From positions 95,280-159,279 of the forward strand of contig QKWP01001063.1 of the NCBI GenBank assembly GCA_003550325.1: a stretch of 64,000 bases of DNA. Direction: 5' to 3'. How positions within the stretch are numbered: position 1 is the stretch's first letter; the number at the start of each line of letters is the position of its first letter. The translations under genes were made by a program, and so were the position numbers. This DNA comes from Gigaspora rosea (lineage: Eukaryota; Glomeromycota; Glomeromycetes; Diversisporales; Gigasporaceae). This document shows positions 22,576-33,084 of this stretch, in pieces. The notes beneath the pieces were generated by a model. That model was not told where the DNA came from and ran no database searches. It saw nothing but the letters and a program-made list of their open reading frames with translations.

Positions 22576-23788
22576 GTGCAATCATTTTCAAATATTAATA
22601 TAAAATAACATTTTAATATATTATTTTTAATTATTATTATTAAAAATTTTATATAGTTATTTTGGTCAATTTTGATTGGCTAATAATACTATATTATATA
22701 GCACCTGATAATCCCCCCCCTAAAAAATCAGGTGATAAATGTCTTTACCTTAATAAAAAGTTTAAATAATACTAAAGTTTACTTAGATGTTCTAAACAAC
22801 TTTACTTAATTATACTTTTGAGATTTATTTAGTAAAATTTAGATTTTTATAAGATAAATAAAAGTAATTTGATAAAGTTAACAACTTCAGCAAATTATAT
22901 ATACATAATCTTATGTAAGTTATTACAGCCTATAATATTTCAAAAATCTTTATATGCACAGATTTGTAGATCATTCTAAAATTTTTGACGCACCTAAATT
23001 TGACTATATGTAGATTNAGTTTACTTAATGTATGAAGTTAAAATTAATTAGTAAAATTTTGTTAATCATAAGATTTTATAAAATTTTATTAATAAAATTC
23101 TATAAAATCTTAAAATTCACAAATATTTATTAATTAATTCTAACTTTATGCACTAAGCAAACTTGTTCAGAATCTAATAATACATTAAATTGGCATATTC
23201 TTTTTTATTTTACTTGAAATTTGGAGAAAAGATGCTTAAATTTGACTTTTTTGATCAAAAATTATGCATTTAATTTCTAAAATTCAAGTAAAATAAAAAT
23301 AATTATGCCGATTTAATGTATTTTTGGATGCTAAACAAGTTTATTTAGTGCAATCATTTTCAAATATTAATATAAAATAACATTTTAATATATTATTTTT
23401 AATTATTATTATTAAAAATTTTATATAGTTATTTTGGTCAATTTTGATTGGCTAATAATACTATATTATATAGCACCTGATAATCCCCCCCCTAAAAAAT
23501 CAGGTGATAAATGTCTTTACCTTAATAAAAAGTTTAAATAATACTAAAGTTTACTTAGATGTTCTAAACAACTTTACTTAATTATACTTTTGAGATTTAT
23601 TTAGTAAAATTTAGATTTTTATAAGATAAATAAAAGTAATTTGATAAAGTTAACAACTTCAGCAAATTATATATACATAATCTTATGTAAGTTATTACAG
23701 CCTATAATATTTCAAAAATCTTTATATGCACAGATTTGTAGATCATTCTAAAATTTTTGACGCACCTAAATTTGACTATATGTAGATT
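22246..23788. repeat. Two apparently identical 771-bp direct copies separated by a single N
   Basis: 22246-23016 and 23018-23788 read the same base for base as far as I can compare by eye, including the C8 homopolymer near 22713 and 23485. The only separator is one N at 23017. Neutral AT-rich DNA would not stay identical unless the event was extremely recent, so this looks like two overlapping contig ends joined without merging. It also contains a Harbinger-family fragment (GATAATCCCCCCCC). Confidence 0.85.
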
Positions 23789-25447
23789 ATTACTACAATA
23801 TAGATGCGTCAAACAAATTGATATCCAATCATTTGCACAGATTTATCAGCACATATTGATGTAAACACCTTACTTTTTGTACAGAAATAGACTGCACTAT
23901 TCAACATTTACCAACTATTACAAGAATGATTTAAATACTTTGTATTAGGCACTACGACTATCAGAAACTGTTAAAAACATTAAATTGTAGTAAGGTCAGC
24001 ACTTTAAAGATATTTGATTCACAGATTAAAAGTCTGGCTTATTATTACAATGATTATCATGTATATGCTCTATTTGCCTTACTTAGTTTGCTAATTTTTG
24101 ATGATATTCAAGTGCTTTCTTTTTATCCTTCAGTCCAGATATGTTCTTGATTTTTGTTTTTTTCATATTCTAATTATCTTGTACTAATATTCTTTATTTC
24201 TTTTATTATCAATTTATTTAATCTTTCCTCACTTGCATTAGCAAGTCAAAAATTTTGAAATGAGCCTTTAATACTCGAAACACTTAAGTCCTTCTGCCCA
24301 AACCTTACATATCTCCATATTTTGAATATGGGATTTTCCATACAACTCCTAGAATTTATTAGTAATTTACAAAAACTTCAATTTTTTAAATTATAGTGCA
24401 ATAATTACATATCAGAAAAAGAACTAAATATACAAATTAAGCAGTTTGCAAAAATATTGCTTTGACTTATTAGGTGGTGCTCAGTTAAGTTCATATATTG
24501 ATATTTTGTTTAACAAATAATTGATCGTCTTGATAACAAGAAAAATATTAAAGCATTAATCGAGTATACAAATAGAACTTTGAATTACATGGGTGTAAGC
24601 TGATATTTGAATTTAGATGATAATATGAAAGGAAATAGAAATATATGTTGCATTGGTACTTTATGAACACATTATTATTGATTGTTAGTTTCTATAAATT
24701 TCTTTTATAATAAATTTTAAACGTTGTAATTAATTTACATATAAATAAAACATAATACCAACAAATTGAATACAGTATTATGATAGTTAAAGATGTTTAA
24801 ATAAATTCTTTAAAATTAACGACTAACTTGAATATTTGAAAACATTTTTAATAAAATGAAATGTTTATTCAAAACCTTAATAATATCACGCCACATATTT
24901 TACAAGTAAAATAAGCTTCAATATGTATCACTAGTATAATTTTTAAATGTATATATAAAAGTCTTTTTGACAATAAACTTATACCAAAACACAACTACAG
25001 AATATGTTTCAAACTTATTTTATAATATAATTTCTTAGCTGTGTACTATCACTATATATGGGTTTATTAAAGTTTTTAAAATAGTAAAACGTATTAGACT
25101 CAGATTTTGGTATATATACAAACTTGCTTGAAAACTTGATGTTTTTTTTAAAATATTATTTTTAAAATATAAAAAATAAGAATACCTGCTAGTTTTTATT
25201 ACTCTTGACTAATTTCTATTCTTTTTTAATTTTGCAATTCCGTTCATTGGTTTTATGATTAGGTTCATTGGTTTCTATATATTTTATTATATTTTTCTGG
25301 GTGAGTCAACAAATTTGACATGTGATTTAGAGTACAATTTTAATTTATATCCAATCAGCATATGATTTTTTGCAAATCAGCAAATATTTTGGGAACTATG
25401 TATGGCCCAATTTCATATTTTCGCCGATATATACAATTAATATGGTA
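23789..25447. other. Intergenic sequence, no gene recognised
   Basis: AT-rich DNA with no reading frame over 60 codons worth supporting and no clear repeat boundaries. Confidence 0.5.
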
Positions 25448-25449
25448 TA

Positions 25450-25631
25450 CAGTCGCCTCTTTTTAATCAGAACCTCTCTAAACCAAACACTATTAAACTC
25501 TCTCTAAACTGAACAAAATCACCTGGATATTTGTTAATTTTATTATAAAGTTTGTATAAGCCATATATAACTTTTTAAAAACTGAACTTTTTCAAATTTT
25601 TATATAGTAAAAAAAGCAGTCCTAGCAGTTC
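25450..25631. mobile_element. pogo-like MITE (CAGTCGCCTCT end)
   Basis: Starts TA then CAGTCGCCTCTTTTTAATC and ends with a sequence whose complement starts AGTCAACTCTCTCTTATCC, next to TA. The middle repeats CTCTCTAAAC words. It resembles the better preserved 41578-41918 element. Confidence 0.5.
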
Positions 25632-25654
25632 GGATAAGAGAGAGTTGACTATAT

Positions 25655-25960
25655 TATATAATTTATTATAAAATATAATGAAATTTATTTCAAAATATTT
25701 TGAAATATATTGCAAAATATTGCAAAATAAACCAAATAAAAAATACAAATTACACCCCTTCGGGGGTTGCAAAAGGTATATTTTGCAATGCTTTCTCATT
25801 ATTTTACAATATTTAGCAAATTTTCACAAATTTTAAAATTTTTTAAAAAATAAATAACTGACATATATATTTATATAATTATGCTTTTTATAGGTTTTTG
25901 AAATATTTTACAAGGTTTCACAATTTAATATAAAATTTTATATTTTTTTATAGATTTAAA
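25655..25960. repeat. AT-rich repeat shared with 63640-63900
   Basis: Contains TTTTGAAATATATTGCAAA, then AAATTTTTTAAAAAATAAAT, then a CATGCTTTTTATAGG-like stretch, in the same order as at 63640-63900. The distant copy keeps CG dinucleotides (TTTCGCAAT) that appear as TG or CA here. Confidence 0.6.
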
Positions 25961-26439
25961 AATTTTGTGCACTTGTACAGCTATGCATTCTCATGATCAA
26001 TTAATCAAAATTTCTTATGTGATAGCTGATTAAAGTTAAACCAAGCATCTAACCATCTGACCCATCCAAAAAAATTTCAAAGTTTTTTTTACAATCTGTA
26101 ACCAATAAATTTTTTATTTTTTTAAGTTTTTTATATTATATGACTTTTTATTCTAAGTTTTTTTATTTAATTAAAAAAAATATATATAAAAAAAAAAACT
26201 AATTGCAAAATAAAAACGTACTATAAATATTATTATATTACAAACAAAAAATCATTACACAACAAATATTTAATATACTCATTTTAGTTGTATCAACTTT
26301 GCTTAGAAACCCACCTACCTATTTAAAAAAAACTACCTGCTTTATTTAAAAAAGCAGTGAAAAAAATTTATACAACAAAAGCATTGATAGCAGCAAGGTT
26401 TCAGCATCATAAAAGAACCAAAAACAAGAATTCAACAAC

Positions 26440-27260
26440 ACAGAAAATTTAGCAGTAAAAGTTCACCAGAAAGTTCACCAAAAAAGGTTTACCAGAAAAA
26501 GTTCATCAAAGAAAGTTTGCTAGAGAAGGTTCACCAGAGAAAGTTTACTAAAAAAGGTCACTGATAAAAGTTCACGAAAGTCTATCTGAAAAAGTTTATT
26601 GATGAAAGTTTATTGCAATCTATACCAATTCACCCATACCTGAAATAAAAAAAAAGAATATTAGTTAGTTTCAAAAAGTAAAAAAAAAACAACAAAAAAA
26701 AATTTTAAAAAAATGAAAAAAAGGGAGGAAAAGTATGGGGAAAAAAACAAAAAAAAAAAAGAAATAAAATAAAAAAAAAGCTAAAAAAAAAAAAAAGAAG
26801 TTCTAGTGATATGAAAATCCAAAGATAAAAATCTAGCAATATGAAAAGTTCAGTGACGAAACTCTATTATCAGAAAAAGTTTGCTAAAGAAGGTCCACAG
26901 AGAAAGTCTCTAGGAAAAGTCCACTAATAAACGTCCAAGAAAGTTCACCCAAAAAAGTCTGTTAATGAAAGTTCACAAAAATTTACTTAAAAAAGTTCAC
27001 AATGAAAGTTTATCGATAAAAGTCCACAAATTCATCTGAAAAAGTTCACAAAAGTTCACCCAAAGTGTCTATTGATAAAAACCACTCAAAAAAGTCCAAC
27101 GATATAAGATCTTCAGTAACAAAAGTTTTAACAACTCCAAAAATCATATAGCAACTCCAATGATGACTCCAATGATGATTCCAGTAATGACAACTATACA
27201 TGGAATAAAAGAGAGAATATTAGTATGGTTCAAAAAGTAAAAAAAAAAAACAAAAAAAAG
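26440..27260. repeat. Degenerate GTTCACCARAAAA minisatellite, two blocks
   Basis: About 12-18 bp units built on AAAGTTCACCAG, AAAGTTTACTA and AAAGTCCAC fill 26440-26620 and 26860-27110. Each block is followed by GAATATTAGTT/ATGGTTTCAAAAAGTAAAA-like text and a poly-A region, so an ancestral block of about 560 bp was duplicated. Some frames read as short Lys/Val/His-rich repeats, but stops interrupt them. Confidence 0.65.
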
Positions 27261-27489
27261 CAAAAAAATATAAAAAAAGAAACGAGCAAAAAAAAAATAA
27301 AATTTGATAATTGCGATCAATCTATATAATATCTTACATATTCAATTGCAAAGTATCACTGAGGTAATAGATTGCCAAGAATGCACAACTATGCAAGTAC
27401 ACAAAAAACATATTTTCTTTTTTTATTTATTATTATTATACATTATATTTTAATTTATTAAATATACATATTATATACTTTATTATATA

Positions 27490-27760
27490 GAAATTTGCTA
27501 TTTATCGCCAGTGGTAATCATCACCAATATATATTTTGTATCATTAAATTTTGTCTATGAAATCACCTTTAAGGCTCTAACAAAAAAATTTCTCGTAAAA
27601 TTTTGGTATAAACTATACCCCCCTGCTTCATTCTAGTTCTTACCCTAACTCTAAAATTAATCAAATTTTAATTTTATTTCGACAAAAACTTTTTATTAAT
27701 TTTTGTTAATCACTGGTGATGATCACCACTGGCAATAAGTAGTAATTTTCTAATATATTA
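27490..27760. mobile_element. MITE, GGTGATNATCACC family (copy 2)
   Basis: Ends are CGCCAGTGGTAATCATCACC and GGTGATGATCACCACTGGC, an inverted repeat. The interior matches the other copies (TTACCCTAACTCTAAAATTA; TTTTGGTATAAACTATACC). Confidence 0.6.
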
Positions 27761-28029
27761 TATTATTATATAGTATTATTTTTACATTGTTACAAATAGT
27801 TTAAACTACTTTTGCACTTCGTTATATCTAATTCTATTATATATACAAAAAACTAGCTCTATACACTTATTTTCACTCATTCCGCAATTAGATATTATCT
27901 TCGCTTTTTTGTTTTTAATTGTCTTCACTTTGGCTATTTCCTTTGTTTTGGCTATAACCTTTGTTTGTTCTCTTTTTTTAATTACTTTCTAAAAATATAA
28001 AAAAGTAAAAAAAAATAAAAAAAATATTT

Positions 28030-28800
28030 CTCAAAAGTGTTGGTGTTTTTGCAAATTGCTAAAGAAATCAAGTATGTTCTTGCAAAGTTCCAGAGAATTT
28101 AAACTAGTGTTTTTGTAAAATGCCAGAAAAGTCACAGTGTTAAAGAAGTCAGAAATAAATAAAATTAAAAAAATAAATAAAAAAAAACAACTAAAAAAAC
28201 AAAAAATAAGCAAACTAATAAAAAAAAAATAAACAAAGCTCTAAATTTTTATTTCTCTGAAATAAGAGTTTGTGTTCTTGCAAATTCAGAAATTGTGAAA
28301 GCTAGGTTAATGTTTTTGCAAAATACCAAAAAAGTTATAAAGTGCTAAAAAAGTCTGGGTTGGTTTTCTTGCAAAGTGCCAGGAAGTAAGACTTCTTTTC
28401 TCACAAAGTACTGGAATAAAATAAATTAATAAAACAAATTTAAAAAAAAAAACAAAAAACAAAAAACAAAAACAAATTATATCAAATGAAAAATAAATAA
28501 AGTTCTAACTAAACCTTTATTTCTTTAAAGAAGCATTCTTGAAAATTTAAAAATTGCTAGAGAAATCAGTTGTGTGTTCTTACAAAGTATCAGAAATTTG
28601 GGTTGGCTTGCGCAAGGTTTCAAAAAGTTGTTTGTTTTTTTGCAAAAATGTTCTTGTAAAGTGCCAAAATAAAATTAAATAAAAAAAATTAAAAAATAAA
28701 TAAATAAATAAAAATTGAAAAAAAAACAAAATAAAAACAAAAAAATGAATAAAAACAAAAACAAAATGAAACAAAAACGTGAAAAAAAAACAAAATAGAA
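28030..28800. repeat. Degenerate TTCTTGCAAAGTGCCAGAAA minisatellite
   Basis: Recurring words TTGCAAAGTTCCAGA, TTGCAAATTGCTAGAGAAATC, TTGTAAAATGCCAGAA and TTGCAAAGTGCCAGGAAG alternate with A-rich spacers in roughly 240-bp higher-order blocks (28040, 28270, 28560). The same motif flanks the gap at 5460-5520. Minus-strand frames across it are Phe-rich low complexity and not credible proteins. Confidence 0.6.
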
Positions 28801-29034
28801 GATTTAATTATAAACAAAAAATTTAATCTGACCTTGTAGTACAGAATTTGAACATCATGGATCGAAAAATTAGTCCAATGTGTAATTCAGGTTACAGATA
28901 TACTAATCCAGTTGGTTTTTTAGTCCTAAAATATTTCAAAAGAGGATCAAAATATTTCAAAATCATTTTCGAAATATTTCAAAATTACTTTCAAAATATT
29001 TCAAAAATTTGATATTTCAAAATATTTCAAAATA
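28801..29034. other. Spacer with AAATATTTCAAAA repeats
   Basis: Iterated AAATATTTCAAAA words precede the palindromic element; no gene. Confidence 0.5.
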
Positions 29035-29619
29035 AGGGAGGCATGCCTAATTTGGCGCAGTGTCTAATTTGACGCACAACGATATCTCGAGAACTATCGA
29101 TCAGAATCGCATAATTCTGGTACCATTCGATTTGTCTCATCGAGACAAATCGAATGGTACCAAACTCATGCGATTCTGATTGATAGTTCTCAAGATATTC
29201 TATCTGACCAAAATAGCCCAAGGTTGATATACCTAGTTTGATGCAAGTAAACTTTATGATAAATATCATGTGATATATCAATCAGAATCGCAAGATTTTG
29301 GTACCATTCGATTCATCTCATTGAGACGAATCGAATGGTACCAAAATCTTGCGATTCTGATCGATACATCTCATGATATTTGTCGTAAACGTTATACCTG
29401 CGTCAAATTAGGCACTACATCAAATTAGGACCATATTTTTTAGACAACCTTTAATAAGTGGTATCTCATAATTTAGTAATTAGAATTGGATGATTTTGGT
29501 ACCATTTGATTCGTCTCAATGAAATGAATCGAATGATACTAAAATTATCTGGCTCTGATTGATACATCATGTGATATTTATCGAAAACGTTAGCTGCGTC
29601 AAAATAGGCATGCCTCCCT
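29035..29619. mobile_element. 585-bp TA-flanked element made of three consecutive palindromes
   Basis: Inverted ends AGGGAGGCATGCCTAATTTG and AGGGAGGCATGCCTATTTTG (inward) flanked by TA on both sides (29033-29034, 29620-29621). Between them are three near-perfect hairpins in a row, centred about 29140, 29320 and 29520, each with arms containing ATCAGAATCGCA...GGTACCATTCGA around a TCTCATYGAGA core, and each followed by GATATTTATCG-like and TTTGACGCA-like text. Non-coding. A half copy of one hairpin occurs at 18030-18125. Confidence 0.8.
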
Positions 29620-30414
29620 TATATTACAAAATATTTTGCATATATTACAGTTCATAAGACCTTATATAAGATTATACTATACTATTATAAATTTGCTGAT
29701 GCTAAGAGAAAAAAAATGATTTATAGTTTTTAATTTCTTATTGAATATGTTTAAAAAAATTATTTAAAAAAATATTTGTATATAAAAGAATTTTATGTAA
29801 ATAATATATTATATTATAATTTACTATATTGTAGACAACCTATTTTATCTACAATAAACAAAAAATCTTTTCATAAAAAATTAAAACCATTCAAGCTAAA
29901 CATCTTGATGGTCCTCAATTTTTTTTTTTAGAATTATTTTTAATAAAGTAGTAAAAATTTAAAGTTTAATATATATGATAAATTAATAATTTGGCTAAAT
30001 TTTCAAATTTTTAATAAAGTAGTAAAAATTTAAAGTCTGCTTCATATGCTAAATTTGGCTAAATTCGGCCACTTTATATATATGATAAATTAATAATTTG
30101 GCTAAATTTACAAATTTGACATTAAATTTGGCTGCTAAAGATTGGCACTATATAATAGTTCCGAAAAAAGTTAATAATCTTAACAAAATATAAGAAATTT
30201 GTATCGGAGTAAGGGTGGTTTGATATATTTGTTAATAATACTTGCAGAATTAATTTTCAATCTGCGCACCGTAAATTCCGCATATTGGTTAAGCACGTTC
30301 GAAGTTCATAATTTATTTTTTGTATATAAAAATTTTAAACTATTTTTCAATTAAATATTTTATCCGTACTTTTTTTATTAGAAAATTTTATTATTAATTT
30401 TATATATTTATTTT
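29620..30414. other. Intergenic AT-rich sequence
   Basis: No gene seen. A 60-bp stretch around GTAGTAAAAATTTAAAGT, then TTAATAATTTGGCTAAATT, is repeated twice (about 29945-30115). Confidence 0.5.
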
Positions 30415-30660
30415 GAAATTAACTAATGTTCACCACAGGTGATTATCACCTGTAATAAATAAATAAATAAAAACAAACAATTTTTATTAAGTAAAAGTTA
30501 AATTTTTTTAATATTAGGGTAAGGGTAAGAACTGGGATAGGGCAGGGGGCATAGTTTATACCAAAATTTTACAAGGAATTTTTTTTTGCATAAAAAAAAG
30601 TAGTTTTATAGGCAAGTTTTTAGGCTAGAAGCAATTTTATCACCTGTGGTGTAAATTAGA
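30415..30660. mobile_element. MITE, CCACAGGTGATAATCACCTG family (copy 3, reverse)
   Basis: Starts ATTAACTAATGTTCACCACA and ends with ATCACCTGTGGTGTAAATTA. Closely similar in reverse to 20150-20512, including the poly-A/T runs and TAAGGGTAAGAACTGG, so one of the younger copies. Confidence 0.65.
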
Positions 30661-30765
30661 AATATTCATTTATATTTTTTATAAAAAAAATTTTTTTTAA
30701 TTTAAATTAAATAACTAATTTGTTTGGAAATCCAGGCAGATCAAGGTATTTGCGAAGAGCCTCTA

Positions 30766-31325
30766 CTAAAATTCAGAATTAAGATCGAATTGGGTTATGG
30801 TAGCGTTTAGATAAAGTGCTTCTGCTATTGCTTCCTCAATACCAAAAGTATTACGGCTATGATCTAAAGTGGTGTTTATATGAAGAGTTTCACGAATCTT
30901 TTCCATTACAGTACTAAGAATAGTATTTATATGAAGAGTTCACGAATCTTTTCCATTACAGTACTAAGAATAGTATTTATATGATGGGTCTTGGCTAATG
31001 CAAGTTCTAAAGAAGTTAAAACGGTGTTTAAATGAAGCGCTTTTGCAAATGATTTTTCATCCTTCAATGCCAATATATTTCTGCGAAGATTTAAAGAAGT
31101 TAAAGTGGTGTTTCATAAAATGCTTCTCTAATACTTTCCCCTTCACCAATATTATTATCGCTGAAATCTAAAGAAGTTAGGGTAGCGTTTACATGAAATA
31201 CTTCCGCTAATGCTTTTCTACTCCAATACTGACATAACTATAACTAAAATAAGTCAGAATAGTATTTATACGAGGAGACTCTGTTAATGCTTCTCCGATA
31301 ATTCCAAGACATATAATATGCAATT
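30766..31325 (-). pseudogene. Leucine-rich-repeat (NLRC3/ribonuclease-inhibitor type) pseudogene
   Basis: On the minus strand several frames give 28-residue-type LRR units: about 31140-31240 reads ALAEVFHVNATLTSLDF then SDNNIGEGESIREAF; about 30780-30900 reads ETLHINTTLDHSRNTFGIEE then AIAEALYLNATITQFDL, closed by TAG at 30766-30768. The consensus EAL-HxNxTLTSLDLSxNxIG is that of the ribonuclease-inhibitor LRR class, very abundant in Glomeromycotina. Frames change repeatedly (near 31220, 31120, 31050, 30960), and one unit is duplicated with a one-base loss (about 30866-30925 and 30926-30985). No start or upstream domain was identified, so it is a dead fragment. Confidence 0.7.
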
Positions 31326-33084
31326 TAACGTCGTATGAGATAGAATAGCTACTGTAATTGGAAATAAAAAAATAAAAGAAATTGAAAAACGTTAGCAGGT
31401 TTACTTAGATAAAAAAAAAAAAAAGATTGAAATAATAAAAATTAAACTTATGAATTAGGAATCCGAAATGTGTGAAAGTACTGCCAAGAGAAATGAGATT
31501 TTGAGGTCTCAATTTTTATTATCAGATTCAGCTCGTAGAAATACATATCATATAGGTTATTAACAGATTTTTAAAAAGACCAAATCCGATAATTAATAAA
31601 TGATAAATTGACCGTAAATCTCATTTTTCTCTTGTCAGCTTTCATTTATCTTGCGCGAGATGGCGAATTGCATTTCGCGAAAAAAATAGGTTGAACAGAA
31701 AAATTTTATTAAAATTTTAATAAATGTATTTCTGTATGTCTCGCGCTAATCTGATCTCGGGTGCGATGTGCTAAATGTATACTTGGCTTATATTGTGACA
31801 TGAACATCTATTTATTAGCCGGAAATTAACAACAATATGTTAATTTTTTTTTTTTATTTAATATATAGCATAATTTTAACATAAGGTTAATTTAAAAAAA
31901 TTAACTTACTTAAATAACATGCAAAGATATTGACATACGAATAGAACTTCTACAATTGTGCATCTAAAAGCTAAGCTTTCACAAAAGTTTTGTTATCATT
32001 TTTAAAATCAGTCAACAGGCAAGTAGATCAAGTAATGCGTTTAGACTAAAGTCTTGCCTGAAAGCTGTGCTAAGTTACGTCGTTCATTCATAATGGTTAT
32101 CTGAGTCACCCGGTTATCCAGATCATTTAATCGACTTTGCATTCGGTTTAGTCTTATAACCGGGTGGATAATCTGGAATTGATTTTTTACTAGGCTCAAT
32201 CTCTAGGGAGGGGAGGATCACAGGTCTTATGGAGGTTGAATAACGTTATTTGTGGACGTCAAGGGGCAAAAGAAAAACATTGGTTTCGTTTATTAAACCT
32301 ATTAAACCTATAATAAAAATAAATCACATGATATAATAATAATAACGATAATATTTTCGTGACCGTAAAAAAGAAAAGCTTAAATTTGTGTGGTGTTTTA
32401 GAAAATTCGGTTAAAATAATAATATAATAATAATAATAATAATAATAGTAATAAATAAAAGGAAGCATAACGAGGGTAACAAAAAGTAAACAAGCGGGAA
32501 AATATATGATCGATACGACATTTAAATAACGTATTAATAAAACAAGCATTAATTAAAAGTGGGAAAAAATATTTTATGACAAAAGTAAAGAGAAGGGGGG
32601 GGGGGGGGGGGGGGGAGTAAGCATATATAAAAGCATGGAGAAATATGTACATATAAGATAGCTTTTTGACTTGTTCATATGAAGCTTGGTGATCTTTCTC
32701 TGCGAGGAAGGGCAGTAAGAACTTTAAGGTAAAAATATATAAACATAATGTGTATGTATTAATCATAAAAATGTTTTTGGTATTGGCGAGAATAGATCCA
32801 CCCTAAAAATAAAACGAAGGCGAAAAAAGAATGAAAAAAATTCCACACACGAATAAAATCAAGAAATAATCATCTCCACCCATGGAATGAATATAACACG
32901 ATTTTATTAAAAATTAAATCGAAAAGAGAAAAATTAAATTAACAAGGGTATTTGTCAAAGCTAACCACCAAGATTGGGGACTAAATTAATTGTTTCAAAT
33001 ATAAAAAGAGAGGAAGAAGCGAAATCGAGTGTAGATAAATTTGGCACAAAGATTCTAATAATGCTTAAAAGTTTTTGGAATAGT
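31326..33084. other. Intergenic sequence downstream of the receptor gene, with a G21 homopolymer
   Basis: No credible gene. 32595-32615 is an uninterrupted run of 21 G, striking in such AT-rich DNA. 32420-32450 is an (ATA)n tract. About 32095-32180 holds inverted ACCCGGTTATCCAGA/TCTGGATAATCC-type words (small hairpin). The minus-strand frames at 32259-32766 are microsatellite-driven. Confidence 0.5.

Noticed and set aside
26440-27110. CRISPR-like array
   Set aside because: Units are degenerate, directly abutting and without unique spacers; this is a eukaryotic minisatellite.
32259-32766. Membrane protein on the minus strand
   Set aside because: The hydrophobic Tyr/Leu/Phe frames come from ATA and A-rich microsatellites and cross the poly-G run.
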